From Candidatus Bacteroides intestinavium (GTDB lineage: Bacteria > Bacteroidota > Bacteroidia > Bacteroidales > Bacteroidaceae): 38,305 nt of DNA. Positions 27,456 through 35,911 of the stretch are shown here, one piece after another (within the stretch, counting starts at the first letter, position 1; the number at the start of each line of letters is the position of its first letter). The stretch covers positions 1-38,305 of the forward strand of contig DWZE01000076.1 in the NCBI GenBank assembly GCA_019118325.1, read 5' to 3'. The position numbers and the translations under genes were made by a program. The notes under the pieces are model-generated. The model saw only the letters and a list, made by a program, of their open reading frames with translations. It was not told where the DNA came from and did no database searches.

Positions 27456-29156
27456 CTACAGGCCCTTCAGCTGCGAACGGTAGCGGGCGGGCGTCATGCC
27501 GGTGGAGGCTTGGAAGGTGTTGTAGAAGGTGGAGAGCGAGTTGAATCCCACGTCGGTCGAGATTTGCTTCAACGGTTTGTCGGCCTTCAGGTCTGAGATT
27601 TCCGCGATGGCTTGGCGGATGCGGTATTCATTGACCAACTGGGTGAAAGTCTTCCCCGTGATATCGTTGATGGCCTTGGACAGGTAGGTGCGATTCGTTC
27701 CCAACCGTTCGGCCACGGCGGTGATGGTGAGCGACGGGTCGGTGAAGAGCTTCTGCTCCAGCATTTCCGCCGTGAAGCGGGCCATCAGGTCTTTCAGCTT
27801 GTCGGCGGGTACGGGCGAGGCGGGTTGCCCGCCCTGGCGGAGCTTCTCCAGCTGTGCCAGCAGCGTCTGTTCGCGGTGCATGTATTCGTTGTTCTGCGAC
27901 ACGATGGCGTTGTACAGCCGGTTCTTCTTCCGGTAGAAGAAGTACGTCAACCCCAGCGCCAGCAGCACGGCGATGAGCACGCCGCTCAGGAGGGCGATGC
28001 GGTAGCGGTTGTCGAGGATGACCATCTGCTGTTCGCTGATGCGCTGCTCGCGCGAGTAGATGTCGTGCTTGATACGCGCCTCTTGCGTGGCGCGCTCGCG
28101 CACCTCGTCGAACAGGCAATCCTGGTAGTCCATGTATTCGAGCGTGCACTGCAAGGCTTTCTCCGTCAGCCCGGCTTCGCGGTAGCACAGGGCCAGTTCC
28201 TTCAGCAGGCGCGTCTTGTGGATGGGCACGCCGCTGGTGCTGATGTGGCTCAAGGCGTGTTCCAACACCCTGACGGCGCTGTCGAGATGGTGGTCGGCGC
28301 GCAGCAGCTTGGCGTATTCCAGGTAGACCATCGTAATGGTGGAAGCTGCGGCGGTCGGGAAGTTCTCCATGGCCCGCGCGTAGTCGTTGTAGGCTTCGGC
28401 GTTTTCCCCGCGTTTGGCGTGCAGCATGGCTTGCAGCAGGCAGACGTCTGACTCGGTGCCGAAGCCTTGGGTGGCGTGCATCTGGCGGATGGCTTCGATG
28501 GTGATGCTTGCCGGTTCCAAGCTGTCGGCGGCCAGGTAATAGAGGGCACTGTTCACCGTGCCGTAGAACAGCGGGACGGGTTCTTTCGTCTCGCGGGCTA
28601 TGCGCACGGCTTCTTCGGCATACATCAGTCCCGAGGGGTCGCGGCGCATGAAGTAGGCTCCGGAGATGTTGGAGAGAATCATGGCGTACTGCCGGCGGTT
28701 GCCCGTGCGCTTGGCTTCTTCCAACGCCTGGAAGTAGTAGGAAATGGCCATGTACACATCGTCGTTGTCGAACAGGGCATAGTTGCCGAATCCGTTCAGC
28801 ACCAGCATCAACGCCTCGTGGTTCTGGTAGCGTTCGGCCAAGGAGCGGGCCGTCTCCAAGTGTTCGTAGCACCGGGTGTCCGTCCCCGATTCGATGAGGC
28901 TCAGCCCACATATCAGGTGGCCGTACAGCTGGGCGTTGGCGCGGTCGTTCTGCCTCTCGCCCACCTCCAGTAGCCGCCGGGCGTAGCGTCGGGCCTGGGT
29001 ATAGTCCTCGTGGTGCAGGTAGTAGAAAGCGGCTTCGCGCAGCGTCTCTTTGTCTTCAGACAGGGTATCAATCCCGACCGTATCGGGAGGTACCGCGGCA
29101 AGCAGGGCGGCCATTGGCAGCAACAGACAAAGCAGAAGTATCTTAATGAAGCGCAT
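27456..29156 (-). CDS. TPR-sensor transcriptional regulator with AraC-type DNA-binding domain
   Basis: The product is about 566 aa. It has a signal-like hydrophobic N terminus (MRFIKILLLCLLLPMAALLA) and a helical TPR region (about 35-370). One transmembrane segment (about RIALLSGVLIAVLLALGLTY) is followed by a short coiled coil, then an AraC-family double helix-turn-helix at the C terminus (TITAVAERLGTNRTYLSKAI and ISTDVGFNSLSTFYNTFQ). This topology places the sensor in the periplasm and the DNA-binding part in the cytosol, resembling hybrid-type one-protein regulators of Bacteroidetes. An ATG at 29183 is also in frame, but the signal sequence fits 29156. The probable target is the adjacent tlpA-like/susC/susD block. 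Confidence 0.9.
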   Translation of the reverse strand: MRFIKILLLCLLLPMAALLAAVPPDTVGIDTLSEDKETLREAAFYYLHHEDYTQARRYARRLLEVGERQNDRANAQLYGHLICGLSLIESGTDTRCYEHLETARSLAERYQNHEALMLVLNGFGNYALFDNDDVYMAISYYFQALEEAKRTGNRRQYAMILSNISGAYFMRRDPSGLMYAEEAVRIARETKEPVPLFYGTVNSALYYLAADSLEPASITIEAIRQMHATQGFGTESDVCLLQAMLHAKRGENAEAYNDYARAMENFPTAAASTITMVYLEYAKLLRADHHLDSAVRVLEHALSHISTSGVPIHKTRLLKELALCYREAGLTEKALQCTLEYMDYQDCLFDEVRERATQEARIKHDIYSREQRISEQQMVILDNRYRIALLSGVLIAVLLALGLTYFFYRKKNRLYNAIVSQNNEYMHREQTLLAQLEKLRQGGQPASPVPADKLKDLMARFTAEMLEQKLFTDPSLTITAVAERLGTNRTYLSKAINDITGKTFTQLVNEYRIRQAIAEISDLKADKPLKQISTDVGFNSLSTFYNTFQASTGMTPARYRSQLKGL

Positions 29157-29276
29157 GGGCGATATATGCTGACGAAAAATCATTATTCGGGAGCGAAGTA
29201 AAGGAAATTATTTGAGATGGGCAAATCCTGACGACATTTTGATGGAAGCAGATGCACGAGATCCGGAAACTTTGCC

Positions 29277-29284
29277 TACCTTTG
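29277..29284 (+). promoter_or_regulatory. corA -7 box
   Basis: TACCTTTG fits TAnnTTTG and is 20 nt before the corA ATG. No TTG stands at the usual -33 distance. Confidence 0.5.
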
Positions 29285-29304
29285 CCGCACTAAAGACCTG
29301 ACCG

Positions 29305-30231
29305 ATGAGAAAATACTTGTTCAGTGAAAACGGCTTCGTCGAGAAGCCCCAATGGGAGCCCCATTGCTGGGTGAACGTGGAATGCCCGGACAACAACGAC
29401 TTTGACTTCCTGACGCAGCAGCTGCACGTGCCCGAAGCCTTCCTGACGGACATCGCCGACGTGGACGAACGCCCGCGCACCGATACCGAGGGCAACTGGC
29501 TGCTGACCATCCTCCGCATCCCCATGCAGAACGACAAGCCGGACATCCCGTTCGTCACCGTGCCCATCGGCATCATCACCAACGACGATGTCATCATCTC
29601 CGTCTGCTACCACCGCACGGAAATGATGAGCGACTTCGTGGCGCACACCCAGCGCAAGGGAATCGCCGTCAACAACAAACTGGACCTTATCCTGCGTATC
29701 ATCTACTCGTCGGCCGTATGGTTCCTGAAATACCTGAAGCAGATTAACAACGTCGTCACCGAGGCCGAGAAGGAACTGGAGCGGAGCATCCGCAACGAGG
29801 ACCTGCTGCGGCTGATGAAACTACAGAAATCGCTGGTCTACTTCGACACGAGCATCCGTGGCAACGAGGTGATGATCGGCCGCCTGAAGAACATCTTCCA
29901 GGATACGGACTACCTGGACATGGGCCTGCTGGACGACGTGCTCATCGAACTGAAGCAGGCCGTAAACACGGTGAACATCTACAGCGACATCCTGACGGGC
30001 ACGATGGACGCCTTTGCCTCCATCATCTCGAACAACGTCAACGCCATCATGAAGCGCATGACCAGCCTGAGCATCACGCTGATGATTCCCACGCTCATTG
30101 CCAGTTTCTATGGCATGAACGTGGATGTGCATATCGAACATATCCCTTACGCCTTCGCGCTCATCGTGGTGGTGTCGGTGCTGCTGTCGGCGGGCACCTT
30201 TGTGCTGTTCCGCAAGATCAAGTGGTTTTAG
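29305..30231 (+). CDS. corA: CorA-family divalent metal ion transporter
   Basis: The 308-aa inner-membrane protein has an N-terminal cytoplasmic domain (about 1-240) with a long stalk helix. Two C-terminal transmembrane segments follow, the first ending in the signature YGMN (GMN at 270-272); the second (FALIVVVSVLLSAGTFVLF) ends in the basic tail RKIKWF. CorA pentamers mediate Mg2+ uptake, and also Co2+/Ni2+ in some members; the ion is not certain here. It is divergent from the TPR-AraC gene and convergent with the envelope operon, whose last stop is only 9 bp away. I see no terminator in that gap. Confidence 0.93.
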   Translation: MRKYLFSENGFVEKPQWEPHCWVNVECPDNNDFDFLTQQLHVPEAFLTDIADVDERPRTDTEGNWLLTILRIPMQNDKPDIPFVTVPIGIITNDDVIISVCYHRTEMMSDFVAHTQRKGIAVNNKLDLILRIIYSSAVWFLKYLKQINNVVTEAEKELERSIRNEDLLRLMKLQKSLVYFDTSIRGNEVMIGRLKNIFQDTDYLDMGLLDDVLIELKQAVNTVNIYSDILTGTMDAFASIISNNVNAIMKRMTSLSITLMIPTLIASFYGMNVDVHIEHIPYAFALIVVVSVLLSAGTFVLFRKIKWF

Positions 30232-30240
30232 GGCGGGCGC

Positions 30241-31164
30241 TTATTCCTCTTTCAGATAGGCCTTGTAGGTAAGCCGTTTCCCGCTGATGCGGAAGAAAAT
30301 CTCCAGATAGTTCTCCTCCTCGGGCAGGCAGTCTATGGCATCATACGTGATGAGGAAAGCGCCGTCGGCGGGGTGTACTTCCACTTGTGCCGCACAATTG
30401 GACGTCACGCGCGGCAACGTGGAGACGGCCACCGGCTTCCCCTTCAGCAGTACCTGGCAGCGGTATTCGCTTTCACTCAGGAACTCGCCTGTCACGGACA
30501 AGGCATCGTAGAGTTGGCGGTAGCGTTCGCGCAAGCCCTTGGCCCGGTTCAGGCGCACGTCGTCGAAGAAGTACGTGCACAGGGCATCCAGCTGGGTGAT
30601 GCCGCTCTTTATCTCGTCCACTGAACCGATGTTGTCAATCTGTTGTTCCAGTTTCTCATACAAGGCCACTTGCTCGGCATCCAGGGCCTCGAACTGTGCC
30701 AGCAACGTCTGCTGCTCCTCCCGCGAGAAGGGGTAAAGCACCGAATAATCGTAGTATTCGCGTCCGCTGTCCTTGTCGCGTACCCGTTGCCAATAGACAT
30801 CTGCCGCGCGTGACAGGGAGATGCCTTTCAAAAAGGGCAGGTTGGCGGATTGTATCTTTGCCACGTGGCTGAACATGCTCCGTGTGTCGATGTGGCCGTT
30901 GACATTCTCTTCGGAAAGACTGCTTTCTTGCGAGACAGTCACATGGCTGGCTACGGACTGGATAATCCGTTGCGTAATCTCCGACAAGGCTGCGGTCTGT
31001 GCATCGCCCAATGTGTTGGCGTTTACGGTGACGACCAGATAGTCCTCGTTCACCTCTACCAGCCAGGCCGGTATCTGTTTGCTACTCTTCTCCAAGACCT
31101 TGGTCTGTGCCGCCATTCCGGTGCACAGCAGCAAGGCGCAGAGGATTCCTGTCATTCTTTTCAT
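30241..31164 (-). CDS. Secreted LPP20-like protein
   Basis: The 307-aa protein has a signal peptide ending MAAQ and no lipobox. The region after it (SKQIPAWLVEVNEDYLVVTV, then DAQTAALSEITQRIIQSVASHVTV) resembles LPP20/FlgP-type domains: an exported alpha/beta fold with an Ala-rich helix. The middle is helical and the C terminus is beta-rich. It is the last gene of a four-gene operon with CsgG-like and DUF6175 proteins. A strong ribosome-binding site (AAGGAGG, 31173-31179 on the minus strand) is 8 nt before the ATG, unusual for this phylum. The fold assignment is tentative; the function is unknown. Confidence 0.65.
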   Translation of the reverse strand: MKRMTGILCALLLCTGMAAQTKVLEKSSKQIPAWLVEVNEDYLVVTVNANTLGDAQTAALSEITQRIIQSVASHVTVSQESSLSEENVNGHIDTRSMFSHVAKIQSANLPFLKGISLSRAADVYWQRVRDKDSGREYYDYSVLYPFSREEQQTLLAQFEALDAEQVALYEKLEQQIDNIGSVDEIKSGITQLDALCTYFFDDVRLNRAKGLRERYRQLYDALSVTGEFLSESEYRCQVLLKGKPVAVSTLPRVTSNCAAQVEVHPADGAFLITYDAIDCLPEEENYLEIFFRISGKRLTYKAYLKEE

Positions 31165-31180
31165 AGTTCATTCCTCCTTA

Positions 31181-32308
31181 TTAATTCCACCGGACAGATA
31201 GATTCCGGACGACTACCTTCGCACCTCTCACGTTTACCTCCAGATACGAGAAGCTGTCGAACGGCTTGCTCACTTTCGTCACGTAGAGTTCCTGTTTGAG
31301 CGCCACGCGCGACGGCATATTGCGCATGGTCCAGTAGCCATAGCCATAGCCATTGCCTACCTCCAGATTCTTCAATTCCACGCCCTCGTCACTGAAAGCT
31401 GAGTTGAAGATTATCTTGTCTCGTGTGATGTCTTCATTCTTGTTGACAAATTCCACTTGCAGGGTGACTCGTTGCTGCATGCGGTCGCCGAAGCAATCCA
31501 GTATCTTGAAGTCCAAGTCGTTCACTGATACGTTCAGTTCATAATCCTGTGGCTGTACGGGTTTCTCCACGACTGGCTTTTCCGGTTCAGTCTTCTCTAC
31601 CTCGACGGGTACTTCCACCACTTTCTCCACAATGACCGGTTTCTCTACGACTTCGCGTATGATTACCGTATCGGCCGGTATCTCGTCGGCCGGCAAGTGC
31701 GGGGCGATTTCTCGCAGCAAGTCCATGGCTTCCAGATAGCAAGGTGCGGCGTCCGGCATGGCGGACAGATAGGAAGCCGCCTCTTCGTAACGTTCCATAT
31801 CGGCCGAGGCTTGCGCCTTTTGCAGGATGAGGTCACAATTTGCGGCATAAAATTCCTGTATCTTTTGGCGGCTGATTCGGATGAAGCGTGTGAAAGCCCG
31901 GTCCGTCACTTTGATACTTGCCACCAGGGCCTTCAGTGCTTTCTCCTCATTACCCACTGTAGCTGTTTCCAGCGGCAGGGTCATGCTGTAGAAGAGGGTG
32001 CTGTCCACCCGGTTGAAGGCTACCAATGTCAGTTCGGCCGTAGCCACAGTTGTGTTCTGCACCATTCCTTCCGTAGCCATCATATCCGTGATTTCCAACG
32101 AGGGTTGTAAGGCAAAGACACCGTGCGCTCCTGCTGCAGCGGCACTTTGGCGGGTCAGCATCTGCGTCAGTTTCTGTTGCAAGGCATTGGCCACAGCCTC
32201 CGGTAAGTCGGCCGGTTGCGGCTTTTGCAAGGTAAAATGGATCTTGTCTTGGGCCATGGCTCCTGTTGACAGGAGGCAAATCCATGCCGCCAAAAGTATT
32301 CTTCTCAT
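31181..32308 (-). CDS. Secreted protein with EK/P-rich linker (operon gene 3)
   Basis: The predicted product is 375 aa. It has a signal peptide (MRRILLAAWICLLSTGAMAQ) and an alpha/beta N-terminal domain (about 20-160) containing ALQPSLEITDMMATEGMVQN and TFYSMTLPLETATVG-like strands. A short helical segment precedes a low-complexity linker of repeated V/E/K/P words (VVEKPVIVEKVVEVPVEVEK, about 230-265). A beta-rich C-terminal domain follows (about 270-375). The linker looks like those that span periplasm or peptidoglycan. The start at 32308 is chosen for the signal peptide; an in-frame ATG at 32338 overlaps the preceding gene. I do not recognise a named family. Confidence 0.7.
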   Translation of the reverse strand: MRRILLAAWICLLSTGAMAQDKIHFTLQKPQPADLPEAVANALQQKLTQMLTRQSAAAAGAHGVFALQPSLEITDMMATEGMVQNTTVATAELTLVAFNRVDSTLFYSMTLPLETATVGNEEKALKALVASIKVTDRAFTRFIRISRQKIQEFYAANCDLILQKAQASADMERYEEAASYLSAMPDAAPCYLEAMDLLREIAPHLPADEIPADTVIIREVVEKPVIVEKVVEVPVEVEKTEPEKPVVEKPVQPQDYELNVSVNDLDFKILDCFGDRMQQRVTLQVEFVNKNEDITRDKIIFNSAFSDEGVELKNLEVGNGYGYGYWTMRNMPSRVALKQELYVTKVSKPFDSFSYLEVNVRGAKVVVRNLSVRWN

Positions 32309-32330
32309 AGTCACATTCTGTTTTAACGGA

Positions 32331-33620
32331 TTATTCAATGCGTACCTCCAGCCGTTGTCCCATGGCCGTCACGGAAACGCCATAATCTTCGCCCAGTTGG
32401 GACCGAAGGAATTTCTTCAAGTCGCTGTTGAAATTGGACAATTTATAGGAACGGTTTCGTTCCATATCCCAAAGAGGCACGTTCAGACGGATGTGGATGT
32501 ACTTGTCTGTACTATTGCCCATGTCATATACGCTTTGTTGGGCATGTTCGTTCAGCCATTCGTCCAGCGCGTCCTTGAAATAGTTCCCGTCGCCGTATGG
32601 AGCTTCCTGGTCGAAGTCCCAGTCTGTGACGGTCTGTGCCAAGGTCATATCCACATAGACCTCGCGTCCTTTGGCAATCATGGCTTCGAACGCTTTCTTC
32701 AAGTCCGCAAAGAAATCGTCCTTGATTTTCTTGACGGCATAATCGGCCAGCCGCAGCGAATCGGTCGTCATGTATTGTCCGCTTAGGAATGTGGCCGATG
32801 CCAGGCTGCCTTCTGTCTGCTGTTCCACGGCTTTCACGTTCAGCGAGCATTCGCTGCGTTTCCGGTCGTCGGTGACAACCTCTACGTCCAAGGTTACTAC
32901 GATGTCGCCCGGCAGGTTCTGTACCAGCAGGGTAGCTGCATCGGCCTGGGTGTTCCGGCGCAGGATGTTGGTGTTCTTGGCATTCTGCAGTTGTGTCAGG
33001 AAATCACGTGTCTTGTAGCCGCGGCGGCTGAACTCGGCTGTCAGCTTGTTGACTGCATGGCCTACTACGGGGCTACTCTCCACCAACGTGCGCATCTCTT
33101 CGAAGCCTCCTCCACCTTTGACGGAGGGCACCACCACAATGGTGGGATTCAGGGCGGCCGTTGCCGCTGCCTTTTTCGTATCCGTCCAACCGGGGCTGAC
33201 GACCATTTCATTGTGTTCCAAGTCGGCCAGCAAGGATTTGGACAGGATGGTCAGTTGTACGGTCACGCGACGTTTCCCTCCAATCTTGGAGTCGGACACG
33301 TCCTCCACTTCGCCACGGATATAATTTAAGTAACGCAGTTCCGTGAAAAAGCGATAATCATAGTCATTTCGTTCCACGGCTATCATCGGCATCCCGTTGC
33401 GTACTCCCTCAATGCCTGTATGCAGCAAGGCGTGGAAGGCCGAACGGGCAGCCAGGTCGGCTGCTTCCTTCTTTTTGTCGGCTATGGCCGTGGCACGCAG
33501 TGTCACGGATTGTCCGTCCTGCTGCACAAGGCTTACGTCGGCCGAGTAGTTCTGTGCCTGTAAGGAAAGACTATACCACAAGGTTATGAGCAATACCCAA
33601 TAGGTCTGTTTGTTCAGCAT
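32331..33620 (-). CDS. Secreted DUF6175-like protein (operon gene 2)
   Basis: The 429-aa product has a signal peptide (MLNKQTYWVLLITLWYSLSLQAQ). Features are an N-terminal LRATAIADKKKEAADLAARSAFHALL segment, a KSLLADLEHN region, the TIVVVPSVKGGGGFEEMRTL block near 170, and a long beta/alpha C terminus with LSGQYMTTDSLRLADYAV and DIVVTLDVEVVTDDR. I associate this with DUF6175 proteins of Bacteroidetes, which often sit near CsgG- or LPP20-like genes. The biochemical function is unknown. It is separated from gene 1 by 83 bp containing a hairpin (33653-33685) that could act as an attenuator. Confidence 0.65.
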   Translation of the reverse strand: MLNKQTYWVLLITLWYSLSLQAQNYSADVSLVQQDGQSVTLRATAIADKKKEAADLAARSAFHALLHTGIEGVRNGMPMIAVERNDYDYRFFTELRYLNYIRGEVEDVSDSKIGGKRRVTVQLTILSKSLLADLEHNEMVVSPGWTDTKKAAATAALNPTIVVVPSVKGGGGFEEMRTLVESSPVVGHAVNKLTAEFSRRGYKTRDFLTQLQNAKNTNILRRNTQADAATLLVQNLPGDIVVTLDVEVVTDDRKRSECSLNVKAVEQQTEGSLASATFLSGQYMTTDSLRLADYAVKKIKDDFFADLKKAFEAMIAKGREVYVDMTLAQTVTDWDFDQEAPYGDGNYFKDALDEWLNEHAQQSVYDMGNSTDKYIHIRLNVPLWDMERNRSYKLSNFNSDLKKFLRSQLGEDYGVSVTAMGQRLEVRIE

Positions 33621-33652
33621 ATATGAAGATTAGGGGATAAAAAACATAAAAT

Positions 33653-33685
33653 GGCACGCAAATGCCCGAAACACATTCGCGTGCC
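33653..33685. repeat. Reduced hairpin copy of the 144-bp repeat family
   Basis: Arms 33653-33664 and 33674-33685 (12 nt, one mismatch) enclose a 9-nt loop. The preceding ATAAAATGGCACGC word is identical to the end of the 9653-9796 element. It lies 18 bp after the stop of the CsgG-like gene and before the DUF6175 gene on the same strand. It may partially terminate or stabilise the upstream part of the message. Confidence 0.65.
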
Positions 33686-33703
33686 GATATAGACAGATTT
33701 ATT

Positions 33704-34636
33704 TTACAGGCTGTTTACGGCTCCGGCTGCTTTATCCAGGAAGCTTTTGGGCTTCGGAATCAATTCGATGATGATGTCTTGTCCGGCATCCATGGCCTGC
33801 TTGATTTCCTTGTCGCCTTTCTTCACGTCGCACAGGGAGAGGTCACCGCCTTCTACCGTTTCTACGGCCAAGCGTCCGATTTCTTTGCGCGAATCGCGGC
33901 CGGCCACTTTGCGCAATACGAACACGGCAAAGTAGGTGCCTTCGCTCACGCCGTTGTCCGAACCCAGGCTGATGTACACCTTCTTGGCCTTGTCTTTTTT
34001 CACCTCGCTGATTTCGAGGATGGTGCCTTGCACCTTGAAGTTCTCGTCAATGAATTCACGTACGGCTTTCACCGCCTTGGCCGATGCGTCGGCAATGGCC
34101 TCGTCGGGTGTGCTGCCTGTGGCTACATCGGCGATGGCCCCGCCGTGTTGGAAGGATTTGGTGCCTACCAGCTTGCCGGTTTTGGGGTCAACCAGTTTCA
34201 GCGTGTAAGCTATGCTGGCAGAATAATAGATGGAACCGTCGTCCATCTTTTCGCGATTGGCTGTCATCGAGCTGACCGTGCCTTGAATCAGGAAATTGGC
34301 GCCTTCCTGCTGCATGACGGCCAGGCGGTTCATGTCGTTGTCGTCACCGGCACTGATGTCTTCAGATTCACGGCGTTCCTTTTCGATGCGCAATACATCC
34401 TTGGAGTCCACGTCGATCAGTTGTACGCGGTCCAGTTTGTGGATGCCTTCAATCACATGGTTGCGCAGGCCTTCCACCCAGACAAAGGGTACGTCAGAAG
34501 AACGCTTGAAGTAGTCAATGAACACATTGGGCTTACCGGCCGGCTCCGTCGCTTCTTGTGCGAAGGCCGGTGAGGAAAAGAGTGCACAAAGTGCAAGAAC
34601 CATAGCAACACGTGCCGCAGATACAAATGTCTTCAT
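33704..34636 (-). CDS. CsgG-like secreted protein (operon gene 1)
   Basis: The 310-aa product has a signal peptide (MKTFVSAARVAMVLALCALFSSPAFAQ) without a lipobox Cys. The body matches the CsgG/LpoB-type fold: VFIDYFKRSSDVPFVWVEGLRNHVIEG, DRVQLIDVDSK, ANFLIQGTVSSMT and IAYTLKLVDPKTGKLVGTKSF, then helices and a C-terminal beta domain (FKVQGTILEISEVKK to IIIELIPKP). In curli systems CsgG is a lipidated outer-membrane pore; this protein lacks that lipidation, so it may instead be a soluble periplasmic relative. It is the first gene of the operon, behind a strong promoter. Confidence 0.75.
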   Translation of the reverse strand: MKTFVSAARVAMVLALCALFSSPAFAQEATEPAGKPNVFIDYFKRSSDVPFVWVEGLRNHVIEGIHKLDRVQLIDVDSKDVLRIEKERRESEDISAGDDNDMNRLAVMQQEGANFLIQGTVSSMTANREKMDDGSIYYSASIAYTLKLVDPKTGKLVGTKSFQHGGAIADVATGSTPDEAIADASAKAVKAVREFIDENFKVQGTILEISEVKKDKAKKVYISLGSDNGVSEGTYFAVFVLRKVAGRDSRKEIGRLAVETVEGGDLSLCDVKKGDKEIKQAMDAGQDIIIELIPKPKSFLDKAAGAVNSL

Positions 34637-34716
34637 AATCGATAAAAATAATTTAGTGGAACTGTTATCAGATAAGCAGGTTCCGATTAATAAATAGTTT
34701 TACTGCTCTCAGTTTG

Positions 34717-34747
34717 CAAATATAAAGAGTTCTTCACACATTAACAA
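34717..34747 (-). promoter_or_regulatory. Promoter of the CsgG-like operon
   Basis: On the minus strand TATATTTG (34717-34724) and TTG (34745-34747) are 20 bp apart, a full -7/-33 match. The leader would be about 75 nt. The next 200 bp toward rnhB show nothing recognisable. Confidence 0.75.
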
Positions 34748-34947
34748 GGTTTTGGGCAAATTTATTCATGTAGCAGGCTGGATTCTTGCTTTTTTAACAA
34801 GAAAGTTGTGCCCGACACACACACGCCTGATTTAAACAGTTTGACAGGAAACAAGGGCGTTCTTTTATATGGGGCGTGTGATATGTATATCAATATGCAA
34901 TATAAAATGCATAAAAAGGGGATTAAGTGGGAATGGGTGAGGCCCGT

Positions 34948-35556
34948 CTATTCTTCGAAATTCAGGGTCTGCTGTCCGTCTCCCGTCAGATGGAAGGACA
35001 GGCGATGATAAGGCGTGGTGCCATGTGCGGCGATGGCGGTCCGATGTTCCGCCGTGGGATAGCCCTTGTTGCGGTCCCATCCGTAATCGGGATATTCGGC
35101 ATGCAGGCGTAGCATATAGTCGTCGCGGCAAGTTTTGGCCAGGATGGAGGCTGCGGCAATGGACAGATACTTGCCGTCTCCCTTGACAAGGGTCGTATGG
35201 GGAATGCCGGGATAGCTGCGGAAACGGTTGCCGTCTATCAATAGATGGGCGGGGCGCACACGCAGGGCGTCGACGGCACGATGCATGGCCAGGATGGAGG
35301 CATTGAGAATGTTGATTCGGTCGATTTCTGCGGGCAACACCACACCTACGGCCCATGCCACGGCCTCGCGTTCGATGACCGTGCGCAGGGCGCGCCGTTG
35401 GCGGTCGGTCAGTTGTTTGGAGTCGTTCAGCTGTTCGTTGCGGAAGTCCGGAGGCAGGATAACTGCGGCGGCATAGACTGCTCCCGCCAAGCAACCACGG
35501 CCGGCCTCGTCGCAACCGGCTTCTATTGTATCTTTTATATAATAGGGCAATAACAT
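34948..35556 (-). CDS. rnhB: Ribonuclease HII
   Basis: The 202-aa cytosolic enzyme cleaves the RNA strand of RNA-DNA hybrids and single ribonucleotides embedded in DNA. The DEAGRG motif gives D16 and E17; further catalytic acidic residues are D108 (LLIDGN) and D145 (KTCRDDYM). The signature segment DSKQLT lies at about 45-50 and KGYPTAEH near residues 170-177. The length is normal. The ATG at 35556 is only 5 nt from the minus-strand TATCTTTG box (35562-35569), so the mRNA may have almost no leader. Confidence 0.95.
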   Translation of the reverse strand: MLLPYYIKDTIEAGCDEAGRGCLAGAVYAAAVILPPDFRNEQLNDSKQLTDRQRRALRTVIEREAVAWAVGVVLPAEIDRINILNASILAMHRAVDALRVRPAHLLIDGNRFRSYPGIPHTTLVKGDGKYLSIAAASILAKTCRDDYMLRLHAEYPDYGWDRNKGYPTAEHRTAIAAHGTTPYHRLSFHLTGDGQQTLNFEE

Positions 35557-35561
35557 GGTGG

Positions 35562-35569
35562 CAAAGATA
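35562..35569 (-). promoter_or_regulatory. rnhB -7 box
   Basis: TATCTTTG on the minus strand is a full TAnnTTTG match placed 5 nt before the rnhB ATG. It points to a very short leader or a leaderless message. Confidence 0.5.
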
Positions 35570-35590
35570 CGTCTTTGTCCCGATTCTGCG

Positions 35591-35598
35591 TATCTTTG
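35591..35598 (+). promoter_or_regulatory. lysO operon -7 box
   Basis: TATCTTTG on the plus strand is a full match, 25 nt before the ATG at 35624. It lies only 21 bp from the divergent rnhB box. Confidence 0.55.
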
Positions 35599-35623
35599 CC
35601 GCCTAAAATCTCAGAACAAGCGC

Positions 35624-35911
35624 ATGTTTATTGTCATCACACTTATGTTGGCAGGTATCCTGGCGGGATGGCTGCTGCGTGAACGCCGGATTCAGGTGGT
35701 CCGGCGGTGCATCACACCCCTCATTTGGTTGCTGCTTTTCCTCCTGGGTGTCGAGGTGGGTGGCAACGAACGCATCATCCGCAGTCTGCATACGCTGGGG
35801 CTGGAGGCGCTGGTCATTGCTGTGGGCGCCACTTTGGGCAGCGCGCTGGCGGCGTGGGGGTTATGGAAGGTGGTGGCAGGCAGAGGAAAGGAGGAACGTC
35901 ATGAAGGGTAG
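35624..35911 (+). CDS. LysO-type lysine exporter, N-terminal half
   Basis: The 95-aa membrane protein has about three hydrophobic segments (MFIVITLMLAGILAGWLL, ITPLIWLLLFLLGVEVGG, ALVIAVGATLGSALAAWGLW). It corresponds to the N-terminal part of LysO (YbjE/DUF340), which in E. coli is one protein of about 300 aa exporting lysine. The remainder is encoded by the overlapping gene at 35901-36503, and I expect the two chains to assemble into one transporter. The start is placed after the promoter box; the longer frame to 35555 runs over both divergent promoters. Confidence 0.8.
   Translation: MFIVITLMLAGILAGWLLRERRIQVVRRCITPLIWLLLFLLGVEVGGNERIIRSLHTLGLEALVIAVGATLGSALAAWGLWKVVAGRGKEERHEG
35887..35894 (+). 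promoter_or_regulatory. Strong ribosome-binding site inside the lysO N-terminal gene
   Basis: AAAGGAGG lies 6 nt before the ATG at 35901, within the upstream coding sequence. Its strength decides the start of the second gene and supports real translation of two separate chains. Confidence 0.7.
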
